A stretch of 64,000 bases of DNA. Source: Ruminococcaceae bacterium UBA3818 (lineage in GTDB: Bacteria > Bacillota > Clostridia > Oscillospirales > Ruminococcaceae). Location: assembly GCA_002369315.1 (NCBI GenBank), contig DFDW01000030.1, forward strand, positions 141,974-205,973, read 5' to 3'. Below the pieces are notes generated by a model. That model saw only the letters and a program-made list of their open reading frames with translations, had not been told where the DNA came from and searched no databases. How positions within the stretch are numbered: the stretch's first letter is position 1; each line of letters starts with the position of its first letter. Below, one piece after another: positions 7,562 through 14,580 of the stretch. The position numbers and the translations under genes were made by a program.

Positions 7562-8206
7562 TTACAGCAGTGTCAGCAGCCCCATGATCAAAAGGGTGAT
7601 GCCGCTCAGCCATGACAAATCAAAGCAGGCGCGGCCGGCTGCTTTTCGGCCGGCGGCCCCGCCTGCCAGAATACAAAACAGATTCAGGGCGGTGCAGCAG
7701 AAAAAAACGGCCCAGGGAGAGAGCCCGGAAAAACCGCCGCCCAGCCCGACAGCCACCCCATCGGCGGAAAGGGCCAAAGCCAGCGCCACCGATTCACCGG
7801 TGGAAAGGATGAGGGAACGATCAGTGTCCGCGGCAGCGGGATCGGCCCACACCCGCAGCAAAAAGCGCATTTGCAAAAAGGAGAACGAAATCTCCCGTCC
7901 CGGCTGCGGCAAACGGCGTATCAGCCGCTTGAGGGCGCTGTCGAACAGCTTAAAAAGTCCCGATCCGCACAAAATGAGGCAGGGCAGACAGGATACCAGC
8001 GCCTTGGGCAGAAAGGGCGCAAACCATCCCGCCGCCAGAATGGAGAAAGCCAGCGCGGCTGCGGATACCGCCGACAGCACCAGCGCCGAACCGGTGGGAA
8101 TGCGGATCTGACCGGCGCCGAATCCGAAAGCGGCGGCAAAGGTGTCGGCGCAGACGGCGGCGCAGAGAAAAAAGATGCGGAAAAAAGAGAGTAAAACCGC
8201 TTTCAT
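7562..8206 (-). CDS. ytaF: YtaF/MntP-like membrane protein
   Basis: A 214-residue polytopic membrane protein of the YtaF branch of the MntP-like family. It is made of two related three-helix halves, each with a conserved acidic motif in a helix: CADTFAAAFGFG near residues 19-30 and LSADGVAVGLGGG in the second half. YtaF is a sporulation-associated membrane protein of unknown biochemistry, while MntP exports manganese; the acidic residues could line an ion path in either case. The gene is monocistronic, transcribed leftward, and separated from nrdD by about 245 bp. Which of the two functions applies is not resolvable here. Confidence 0.75.
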   Translation of the reverse strand: MKAVLLSFFRIFFLCAAVCADTFAAAFGFGAGQIRIPTGSALVLSAVSAAALAFSILAAGWFAPFLPKALVSCLPCLILCGSGLFKLFDSALKRLIRRLPQPGREISFSFLQMRFLLRVWADPAAADTDRSLILSTGESVALALALSADGVAVGLGGGFSGLSPWAVFFCCTALNLFCILAGGAAGRKAAGRACFDLSWLSGITLLIMGLLTLL

Positions 8207-8388
8207 TCCAAAATCCTCCCTTCCAAACCAGCCGCGCGCTTTTTGACAGGGCGGCTTGGAGCTCTTTGCCTATTTTATGCGGAAGAAAAAAGGAAGGTCC
8301 CTGCGGCGGCTTGCAAACAGATGTGAAATAGAGTAATCTAACAATAAAAGAAGCGTCTCCGCCGGGTAGGGCGGCGAAAGGAGAAGGT

Positions 8389-9357
8389 ATGGAAATGTTT
8401 CGGTTCGGAATCATGGGAGCGGCGAAAATAGGCGCCAAGTTCTGCGATGCGGTACGAAAAATACCTGGCGCGCAGGTGGCGGCGGTGTCCAGCAAGAGCC
8501 AGGAGAGGGCAGATGCGTTTGCTAGGGCCAACGGCGTGCCGGAGGCTTACGGCGACTACCGCCAGATGTTGGCGCGTCCGGACATCGACGGGGTGTATAT
8601 TGATACCACCAACAATTTTCACTATGAGAATATGCTGCTGTGTTTGGAATACGGAAAGCCGTTTTTGTGCGAAAAAGCCTTTACCATCACCAAAGAGCAG
8701 GCGCAGGAGGTGTTTGCCAAAGCGGAGGAAAAGGGCCTGTTTTCCATGGAGGCCATGTGGAGCCGCTTTACCCCCGCCGTTCAGAAAGCAAAAGAGTGGA
8801 TCGACAGCGGCCGAATCGGACAGATCAATTTGGCCAACTATCAGTTCTGCTTTGTATCCGGAAACGATGCTTCGCACCGGCTGAACGCACCGGAATTGGG
8901 AGGCGGAGCCAATCGGGATATCGGTGTCTACGCGTTTGAGATCCTGTCCTACCTGGTGAATCAGCCCCTGTTGGAGGCAAAGACCATGGCCAGCCGCTTC
9001 CCCTATGGTTCCGATTGTACCGACGGGATGCTTCTGCGGTTTGAACATGCCATTGCTTCGACACAGGTGAGTTTTCGCGCCATTGCGCCGGAGACCGCAT
9101 GGTTCTGCGGCGATCGGGGAAGCATTCAGCTTTTGGGCGGACACAAAGGCGGCGGCGCGGTGTTGTATGGACCGGACCGGCAGGAGATTGAGCGGTTTGA
9201 GCAGCCGGAAGAAAACGGTTTTGTGTATGAAATCGAAGAATTTATCCGGGGTGTGCGGGAGCAAAAACTGGAAAGCGACGTGATCCCCCACCGGGATACG
9301 CTTTTGTGTATGGAACTGTTTGATTTGTGCGACCGGGAAAACCCGTGGGAGAAGTAA
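8389..9357 (+). CDS. Gfo/Idh/MocA family oxidoreductase
   Basis: NAD(P)-dependent dehydrogenase of the glucose-fructose oxidoreductase / inositol dehydrogenase type, 322 residues. The Rossmann motif FGIMGAAKIG opens the protein, and LCEKAFT contains the catalytic-site lysine of the CEKP-like motif, here with Ala in place of Pro. The second half (about residues 120-320) is the substrate-binding beta-sheet domain. AAAGGAG lies 4 bases before the ATG at 8389. It is the first of two tightly linked genes. The sugar or polyol substrate is unknown; related proteins are often annotated as trans-dihydrodiol dehydrogenase or scyllo-inositol dehydrogenase. Confidence 0.9.
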   Translation: MEMFRFGIMGAAKIGAKFCDAVRKIPGAQVAAVSSKSQERADAFARANGVPEAYGDYRQMLARPDIDGVYIDTTNNFHYENMLLCLEYGKPFLCEKAFTITKEQAQEVFAKAEEKGLFSMEAMWSRFTPAVQKAKEWIDSGRIGQINLANYQFCFVSGNDASHRLNAPELGGGANRDIGVYAFEILSYLVNQPLLEAKTMASRFPYGSDCTDGMLLRFEHAIASTQVSFRAIAPETAWFCGDRGSIQLLGGHKGGGAVLYGPDRQEIERFEQPEENGFVYEIEEFIRGVREQKLESDVIPHRDTLLCMELFDLCDRENPWEK

Positions 9358-9361
9358 AAAG

Positions 9362-9892
9362 ATGGCACAGTTGGAACTAATAAGAGGCGAATACGGACTG
9401 GAAGGAGAAGTACATCTGCCTGCCTGGGAAAACTGGCAGATAGAGGAGGAAGTGCGTCCCATCCGGCTGGATTTTGGCGGGGACCGGGTGGATGAGGGAC
9501 AGGAACTGACCGAAAGCTACCGAAAAGCGCTGACCTATCTGTTCGCGGCGCAGGAGCAGGTGAAAGACGCGCTTCTGAATGGAATTTTGCAGCACTTGGC
9601 CGACGAGGAAGCGGACTTGCTGGGCGGCTGTCTGGAAGATGATTTCAGCATGCCCGGGCTGCCCCGGGCACAGGAAACGGGCGATTTGCTGGGCGAACTG
9701 CAGTTGGAAGAAATCCATGTTCTGCCGGTGGAAAAGGACGGACTTTGCTATATGGGCTATGTCTTTGGCTGCCGCTGGGACGAAGACGGTTTGGGCGTGA
9801 TGGTTCACGGCTGCCGGGTTGTGGAAGTAGGCGGCCGGGACACCGCGCTGCTGTGCTGGCTGGCAGAGGACGACCTAAGACATTTCCATTGA
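9362..9892 (+). CDS. Uncharacterised acidic protein (DUF6985-like)
   Basis: A 176-residue, strongly acidic, soluble protein that starts 4 bp after the oxidoreductase gene and is surely co-transcribed with it. The C-terminal part (GYVFGCRWDEDGLGVMVHG followed by RVVEVGG) looks like the DUF6985 family, in which a tryptophan-rich strand precedes an absolutely conserved glycine-containing turn. That match is from memory. No catalytic motif, signal peptide or membrane segment is visible. The start ATG at 9362 has only a weak upstream purine stretch, consistent with coupling to the preceding gene. Confidence 0.7.
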   Translation: MAQLELIRGEYGLEGEVHLPAWENWQIEEEVRPIRLDFGGDRVDEGQELTESYRKALTYLFAAQEQVKDALLNGILQHLADEEADLLGGCLEDDFSMPGLPRAQETGDLLGELQLEEIHVLPVEKDGLCYMGYVFGCRWDEDGLGVMVHGCRVVEVGGRDTALLCWLAEDDLRHFH

Positions 9893-9917
9893 CTTTTGGC
9901 CGGTCGAATCCTATAAT
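9889..9917 (+). promoter_or_regulatory. Sigma-A promoter of the M24 peptidase gene
   Basis: TTGACT at 9889-9894, a 17-bp spacer and TATAAT at 9912-9917. The -35 box overlaps the stop codon of the preceding gene. Confidence 0.8.
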
Positions 9918-9986
9918 AAAGGGGAAAAAGCAGTTTTTCCGGTTTATGGAAAACCGGAATCTGAAAGAATGTTAGGAGAGAGCAAA

Positions 9987-11069
9987 ATGAGCCAGTTGAA
10001 CCGTACCCGTATTAACAATGTGCTGAAGAGGATGACGGAAGCAGGCGTCGAGCAGATGATCGTCACCTCCCCCGTTTCCATTTTTTATCTGACTGGGGAG
10101 ATGGTCCATCCCGGGGAGCGCTGCCTGGCGCTGTATTTGAATACCGACGGCAACGTAACGCTGGTGGTCAACCAGCTGCACAACTATATTAAGCTCGACG
10201 GGGCCAAGGTGGTCTTTTTCCACGATACCGAGGACCCGGTTGCGATCCTGGCCAAGGAAGTCAAGCCCGGCAAGCTGGGCGTGGATAAGGAATGGCCGGC
10301 CCGTTTTCTCATCCATATGATGGAATTGCGGCCCGACGCGCCGGTAATGAACGGCTCGATTTTTGTGGACATGACCCGCATGATCAAGGACGCTGAGGAG
10401 CAGGAGAAACTGCGCAGATCCTCTGCGATGAACGACCGGGTGGTGGCAAAATCCATCGAGGCGATTCGAGAAGGATTGTCCGAAGTGGATCTGGCGGAAA
10501 AGGTCAACGAATTCTTCGCGGCAGAGGGCGCGGCGGTTAAGAACCTGTGCATCGTCGCTTACGGAAAATACTGCGCGATTCCGCATCATGGGCCGTCCAA
10601 GGAAGTATTCCTGCAGCCCGGCGACAACGTGCTGTTTGACATTGGCAAAAACCTGGACGGATATTACAGCGATATGACCCGTACCGTTTGCTACAAATCG
10701 GCTACAGATTTGCAGAAGAAGGTCTATGATCTGGTGCTGGAGGCCAATATGGCGGCCATCGCGGCGGTGAAACCCGGCGTGCGGGCCTGCGATGTGGATG
10801 CGGCGGCGCGGAATGTCATTACCAAAGCGGGTTACGGCGAGTATTTTACCCACCGCACCGGCCATAATATCGGCATTGAGGTTCATGAGTGGCCGGACAT
10901 CAGTTCCACCAACGACATGCCGCTGGTTCCCGGCATGTGCTTTTCCATTGAGCCCGGTATTTATCTGCCGGATTCGGTTGGTGTGCGGATCGAGGACCTG
11001 GTCATCGTAACCGAAAACGGCTGCGAAGTGCTCAATCATTACACCAAAGATTTCCAGATCGTCGGTTAA
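9987..11069 (+). CDS. Xaa-Pro aminopeptidase family protein (M24)
   Basis: Cytosolic dinuclear-metal aminopeptidase of the pita-bread fold, 360 residues, expected to remove N-terminal residues that precede proline. Residues 1-120 form the creatinase-like N-terminal domain. The catalytic half shows the five metal ligands in order: Asp in FDIG, Asp in YSDMTRT, His in HRTGHNIG, Glu in SIEPGIY and Glu in VRIEDLV. I use the ATG at 9987, which follows TTAGGAGAG; the in-frame ATG at 9969 lies before that site. It has its own promoter and terminator, so it is a single-gene unit. Confidence 0.93.
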   Translation: MSQLNRTRINNVLKRMTEAGVEQMIVTSPVSIFYLTGEMVHPGERCLALYLNTDGNVTLVVNQLHNYIKLDGAKVVFFHDTEDPVAILAKEVKPGKLGVDKEWPARFLIHMMELRPDAPVMNGSIFVDMTRMIKDAEEQEKLRRSSAMNDRVVAKSIEAIREGLSEVDLAEKVNEFFAAEGAAVKNLCIVAYGKYCAIPHHGPSKEVFLQPGDNVLFDIGKNLDGYYSDMTRTVCYKSATDLQKKVYDLVLEANMAAIAAVKPGVRACDVDAAARNVITKAGYGEYFTHRTGHNIGIEVHEWPDISSTNDMPLVPGMCFSIEPGIYLPDSVGVRIEDLVIVTENGCEVLNHYTKDFQIVG

Positions 11070-11171
11070 CTGCCGGCAGTGATGAGGCCGGAAGAACCGC
11101 CGGATTTTCTGTAAAAAACCTCGGCTGTGCACCCTTTGACAGTCGGCCGAAATATCAAACGGCAGCCGGTG

Positions 11172-11204
11172 CCCGCAGGAGACTTTGCCGCTCCTGCGGG
11201 TTTT
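11172..11204 (+). terminator. Terminator after the M24 peptidase gene
   Basis: A perfect 10-bp GC-rich stem (CCCGCAGGAG / CTCCTGCGGG) with a 9-nt loop and TTTT following. Confidence 0.85.
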
Positions 11205-11231
11205 CTTTGTCCATTTTTCGCGGCTTTTGGC

Positions 11232-11260
11232 TTTACAGCGGAGAAAGGGTATATTATACT
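11232..11260 (+). promoter_or_regulatory. Sigma-A promoter
   Basis: TTTACA at 11232-11237, a 17-bp spacer and TATACT at 11255-11260, upstream of the membrane-anchored protein gene at 11293. Confidence 0.7.
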
Positions 11261-11292
11261 GAAAAAAGAAGCAATCGAAAGGGCGGCGGCAA

Positions 11293-12075
11293 ATGGAGCA
11301 GGATACCGTACAAATCGTAAAGCGAACCGTTGGATTGCTGCTGCTTTTGGTATTGGCGGCAGGTATTGCCGGCGTACTGCTGTGGCGTTTTGGCAGTCCG
11401 TGGGGAGCGTCCGGCGCGCAGAAAGACATCCAGGCGTATGTGGAGCAGACTTATTCCGGCCAAAACCTGAAGGTGGACCGGGTGTCTTATAACCTTGCTA
11501 CCCGTGGGTATCAGGCGCGGGTGGAAAGTGAAACAAGGGAAGATGTGTTTTTTATCGTATCGGCGAAAGACGGTGAAATCCTCTCAGACAGCTATGAAGC
11601 GGACGTAGAGCAAAAGGGAAATACCGTCCGCCGGCTGGAAGAGACCTATACCGAATTGGTACGAAAACAGCTGGAAGAAGCGGCATTGTCTGCCCCGGTG
11701 CAGGCATCCGTCCATCTGGACAGCGCAAGCGTCGGAGCGGTGCGGCTTGGAATGGCGTTTTCCATGGAAAATGCGCTGCAATACAACCTGATGCTGGAGG
11801 GCACAGCCGATGATCCTTCGCCGGAGGCGGCGGCCCGGCTTTTGGAAGAAGTTTATGCCCGGATGGACACGGCGGGATACGGGTTCTCTTTCTACGGAGT
11901 TCAGCTGGAAAACGATGGGGCGTCGGTCACGGCCGCGCAGGTGACGCCGGCGCAGATCAAAGGCGGAAATCTGGCGCGAATCTTTCAGTTGGCGCTGGAG
12001 GGGGATACGGAAAGCGGCGTGTATCTTGTCACGCGCGGGCCGGAAAAAGCACAGGAAGAATCGACCGGAGAATAA
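11293..12075 (+). CDS. Membrane-anchored extracytoplasmic protein of unknown function
   Basis: A 260-residue protein with a short cytoplasmic N-terminus, a signal-anchor helix at about residues 14-33 (LLLLLVLAAGIAGVLLW) and a soluble remainder predicted outside the membrane. The segment after the anchor (AYVEQTYSGQNLKVDRVSYN) resembles the YfjL/DUF3139-like proteins of Firmicutes, which are small cystatin-like lipoproteins or membrane proteins of unknown role. There is no lipobox cysteine or enzyme motif. It has its own promoter. The family guess is weak; the topology is the firm part. Confidence 0.7.
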   Translation: MEQDTVQIVKRTVGLLLLLVLAAGIAGVLLWRFGSPWGASGAQKDIQAYVEQTYSGQNLKVDRVSYNLATRGYQARVESETREDVFFIVSAKDGEILSDSYEADVEQKGNTVRRLEETYTELVRKQLEEAALSAPVQASVHLDSASVGAVRLGMAFSMENALQYNLMLEGTADDPSPEAAARLLEEVYARMDTAGYGFSFYGVQLENDGASVTAAQVTPAQIKGGNLARIFQLALEGDTESGVYLVTRGPEKAQEESTGE

Positions 12076-12178
12076 AATAGGGTCAAAACATGGCAGGCGG
12101 ATCGGAAACGGTCCGCTTTTTGATTGCAAAAATAAAAAAGATAATTTGCAGGAAATGGCGCAATCAACTACTTTTTAC

Positions 12179-12207
12179 TTGCGCGCCGTGTAAAATTCAT
12201 GTAAAAT
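12179..12207 (+). promoter_or_regulatory. Putative promoter of the Na/Pi cotransporter gene
   Basis: TTGCGC at 12179-12184, a 17-bp spacer and TAAAAT at 12202-12207, about 50 bp upstream of the start. Confidence 0.5.
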
Positions 12208-12259
12208 AATTGTTGAATAAAGAAGAAAAACGAATAAGAAAAGTATAGGAGTGATTCGT

Positions 12260-14026
12260 TTGACAGTGATGTCTGTCATTACCCTCTGCGGAGGGATCGG
12301 GCTGTTTTTGTATGGGATGAAGCTGTTGAGTTCATCTTTGGAGCGCATTGCCGGTGCGGGGCTGGAAAAAACCCTGGAAAAGCTCACCAGCAATCGCTTA
12401 AAAGGGGTCGCGTTGGGCGCGGTTGTCACAGCGGCAATCCAAAGTTCCGCTGCTACAGCGATCATGGCTGTGGGGTTTGTTAATGCTGGAATCATGAAAT
12501 TGGTCCAGGCAGTACCTGTCATCCTGGGCGCCAATATCGGTACCACGGTAACCGGTCAGATTTTGCGATTGGGCGATATTTCCAATGATAATATTTTTTT
12601 AATGTTGCTGAAGCCGGCTTCTTTCGCGCCGTTATGTATTGCGGTGGGTGCGACGATTCTTCTGATGTCCAAGAAAAAACGGACCAAGGATATCGCCTCG
12701 ATTTTGATTGGCTTCGGCATTTTATTTGTAGGAATGACCACAATGGAGAGCACCCTTGCCCCGTTAAAAGATTCCGAGTCGTTTCAGCGGATCTTCTTTT
12801 TGTTTAAGAACCCGCTGCTGGGTGTGGCGGTGGGTGCGCTGATCACGGCGATCCTGCAGAGCTCTTCCGCGTCGGTAGGCGTTCTGCAGGCGATTTCTTC
12901 CACCGGTACGGTTACCTTCTCCATGGCGGCCCCGATCATCATGGGGCAGAATATCGGCAAATGTGTAACCGTATTGATCGCCAGCATCGGCACCAGCAAA
13001 AAAGCCAAACGCGCGGTTTATATTGACCTGATCGTCAACATGCTGGGCGCGGCATTCTTTTTGGTCGTGGTATACGGGTACCAGGCCCTGGTGGGATTCC
13101 CCTTTTGGGATAATGTTGTGAACCGCGGAAATATCGCGGATTTCCATTCCCTTTTCAATATTGTCACCTGTATTTTGGTGTTCCCCTTTACCAACCAGCT
13201 GATCAAATTCTCCCGGCGGTTGGTAAAAGACGGAGAAGCCTCCAAAATCGAGGAGGGGCTGGCAGCGCTCAACGATATTTTCCTCAACACACCTTCTGTG
13301 GCCTTGGAGCAATGTAAAAAGGCAATTCTGAGCATGGGCGAGACCGTGCAGGAGAATTTCGAAATCGCAGTGGGATTGTTTGAAAAGTACGACGAGAAGA
13401 AAGTGCAGAAGCTGGAGGAAAACGAAAAGTTTTTGGACCGGACAGAATCGGTCATGGTAGAGTACCTTTTAAAAATCACCGCCAAGGATATCAGCATTCC
13501 GGACAGCCGTTTGGCCACCGAAATTATGCACTCGGTCAGCGACTTTGAGAAAATCGGCGACTATTGCGGCCATCTGGCGGAGGAAGCGGAACGGCACAGC
13601 GAGCAAAACGTGACCTTTTCCGCTGACGGCCAGCGGGAATTTACCTACGCGGCAGAAGCGGTGCGGGCGATTATCGGTATGACCGTGCAGGCTTACGCGG
13701 AGGAGAATGCGGTGATCGCCGCGCGGGTGGAACCGTTGGAGGAAACGGTGGATCTGATGGAAGAAACCTTGAAAAACAAGCATATCGAGCGGCTGCAAAG
13801 CGGTACCTGCAGCACAAAAAGCGGCATTTCCTTTGTGGAAGTGCTCAATGCTATGGACCGGATCGCCAGCCATTGCGCCAACATCGCTTTGCATTTGACC
13901 CAGCGGCTGAGCAGCGACAGCTTTGACGCCCATGCCCATCTGCGCAATTCCCACGACGGGGTGCCGGACGAATACAAAGCGCTGTGCCATTATTACGAAT
14001 CGCAGTATCTGGAACCGATTAAATAG
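12260..14026 (+). CDS. Na/Pi cotransporter family protein with PhoU-like domain
   Basis: Sodium-coupled phosphate carrier of the NptA/YjbB type, 588 residues. The N-terminal 330 residues hold two inverted membrane repeats, each with the QSSSA-type signature (AIQSSAATA near the start and ILQSSSASV later), preceded by GGIGLFLYGMK. Residues about 350-588 form a helical PhoU-like cytoplasmic domain. I use TTG at 12260, which has AGGAG eight bases upstream; the GTG at 12251 overlaps that site and the ATG at 12269 is too far away. It has its own promoter and a strong terminator. Direction of phosphate movement is not determined. Confidence 0.9.
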   Translation: MTVMSVITLCGGIGLFLYGMKLLSSSLERIAGAGLEKTLEKLTSNRLKGVALGAVVTAAIQSSAATAIMAVGFVNAGIMKLVQAVPVILGANIGTTVTGQILRLGDISNDNIFLMLLKPASFAPLCIAVGATILLMSKKKRTKDIASILIGFGILFVGMTTMESTLAPLKDSESFQRIFFLFKNPLLGVAVGALITAILQSSSASVGVLQAISSTGTVTFSMAAPIIMGQNIGKCVTVLIASIGTSKKAKRAVYIDLIVNMLGAAFFLVVVYGYQALVGFPFWDNVVNRGNIADFHSLFNIVTCILVFPFTNQLIKFSRRLVKDGEASKIEEGLAALNDIFLNTPSVALEQCKKAILSMGETVQENFEIAVGLFEKYDEKKVQKLEENEKFLDRTESVMVEYLLKITAKDISIPDSRLATEIMHSVSDFEKIGDYCGHLAEEAERHSEQNVTFSADGQREFTYAAEAVRAIIGMTVQAYAEENAVIAARVEPLEETVDLMEETLKNKHIERLQSGTCSTKSGISFVEVLNAMDRIASHCANIALHLTQRLSSDSFDAHAHLRNSHDGVPDEYKALCHYYESQYLEPIK

Positions 14027-14045
14027 TTCGGAAAAGGAAAGACCC

Positions 14046-14085
14046 AAAAGCCGCCTTTGGCCATTGCCAAAGGCGGCTTTTTTTG
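14046..14085 (+). terminator. Terminator after the Na/Pi cotransporter gene
   Basis: A perfect 16-bp stem from AAAAGCCGCC to GGCGGCTTTT with a CATT loop and a long T run. Confidence 0.95.
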
Positions 14086-14146
14086 CGCGCCCTCTCCGCG
14101 TGTGGGCGGCGGTGGGCGCAGAATGCCGTGTGGAGGAACGGAAAAC

Positions 14147-14197
14147 TTGACAAATAATGACTACAGGTGTAGACTGAATTTAAACTACAAATGTAGT
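14147..14197 (+). promoter_or_regulatory. Promoter with two BlaI-type operators
   Basis: Consensus TTGACA (14147-14152), 17-bp spacer and TAGACT (14170-14175). Two dyads of the BlaI/MecI form ACTACA-NN-TGTAG(T) overlap it: an imperfect one at 14159-14174, covering the spacer and -10 box, and a perfect one at 14184-14197 near the transcription start. Their centres are 24 bp apart. This is the expected layout for autorepression of blaI-blaR. Confidence 0.85.
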
Positions 14198-14214
14198 CAA
14201 CATGGAGGGATGGT

Positions 14215-14580
14215 ATGAAACAGGTAAAAATTTCCGATGCGGAATTGGTATTGATGGAGCGCATATGGGCCAAGGAGGGCATCCGGGCGGCGCAGCTGGT
14301 CCAGCTGGAGAAAGAAGAGATGGGCTGGAGCCGGAACACGACCTACACGCTGCTGACCCGCATGGTGGAAAAAGGGATCATCCGGCGGGATGAACCGGGG
14401 TTTTGCTGCACGGCGTTGATCAGCAAAGAACAGGTGCGCGCAGGGCAGACCCACACGCTGATCGAGAAGCTGTATGAAGGGTCCCGGCAGATGTTTTTGG
14501 CATCGTTTTTAAAAAGCGAAAAAATTTCCGCAAAAGAGCTGGAAGAAATTCGCCGAATGATCGAGGAGGATGAGAAATGA
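14215..14580 (+). CDS. blaI: BlaI/MecI/CopY family transcriptional repressor
   Basis: A 121-residue winged-helix repressor that should bind the two dyads just upstream and be cleaved when the partner sensor protease is activated. The N-terminal half carries the winged helix (IRAAQLVQL, then WSRNTTYTLLTRMVEKG as recognition helix and wing), and the C-terminal half is the dimerisation and cleavage region. The ATG at 14215 follows GGAGGGATGGT. Its stop overlaps the next gene's ATG as ATGA, so the repressor and sensor are translationally coupled. Whether the inducer is a beta-lactam is not known; no beta-lactamase or PBP gene lies in the neighbourhood. Confidence 0.92.
   Translation: MKQVKISDAELVLMERIWAKEGIRAAQLVQLEKEEMGWSRNTTYTLLTRMVEKGIIRRDEPGFCCTALISKEQVRAGQTHTLIEKLYEGSRQMFLASFLKSEKISAKELEEIRRMIEEDEK

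Noticed and set aside
6732..8111. 459-codon plus-strand frame across nrdD, its promoter and ytaF
   Set aside because: It runs antisense through two conserved genes and the nrdD promoter, and its product shows no domain.
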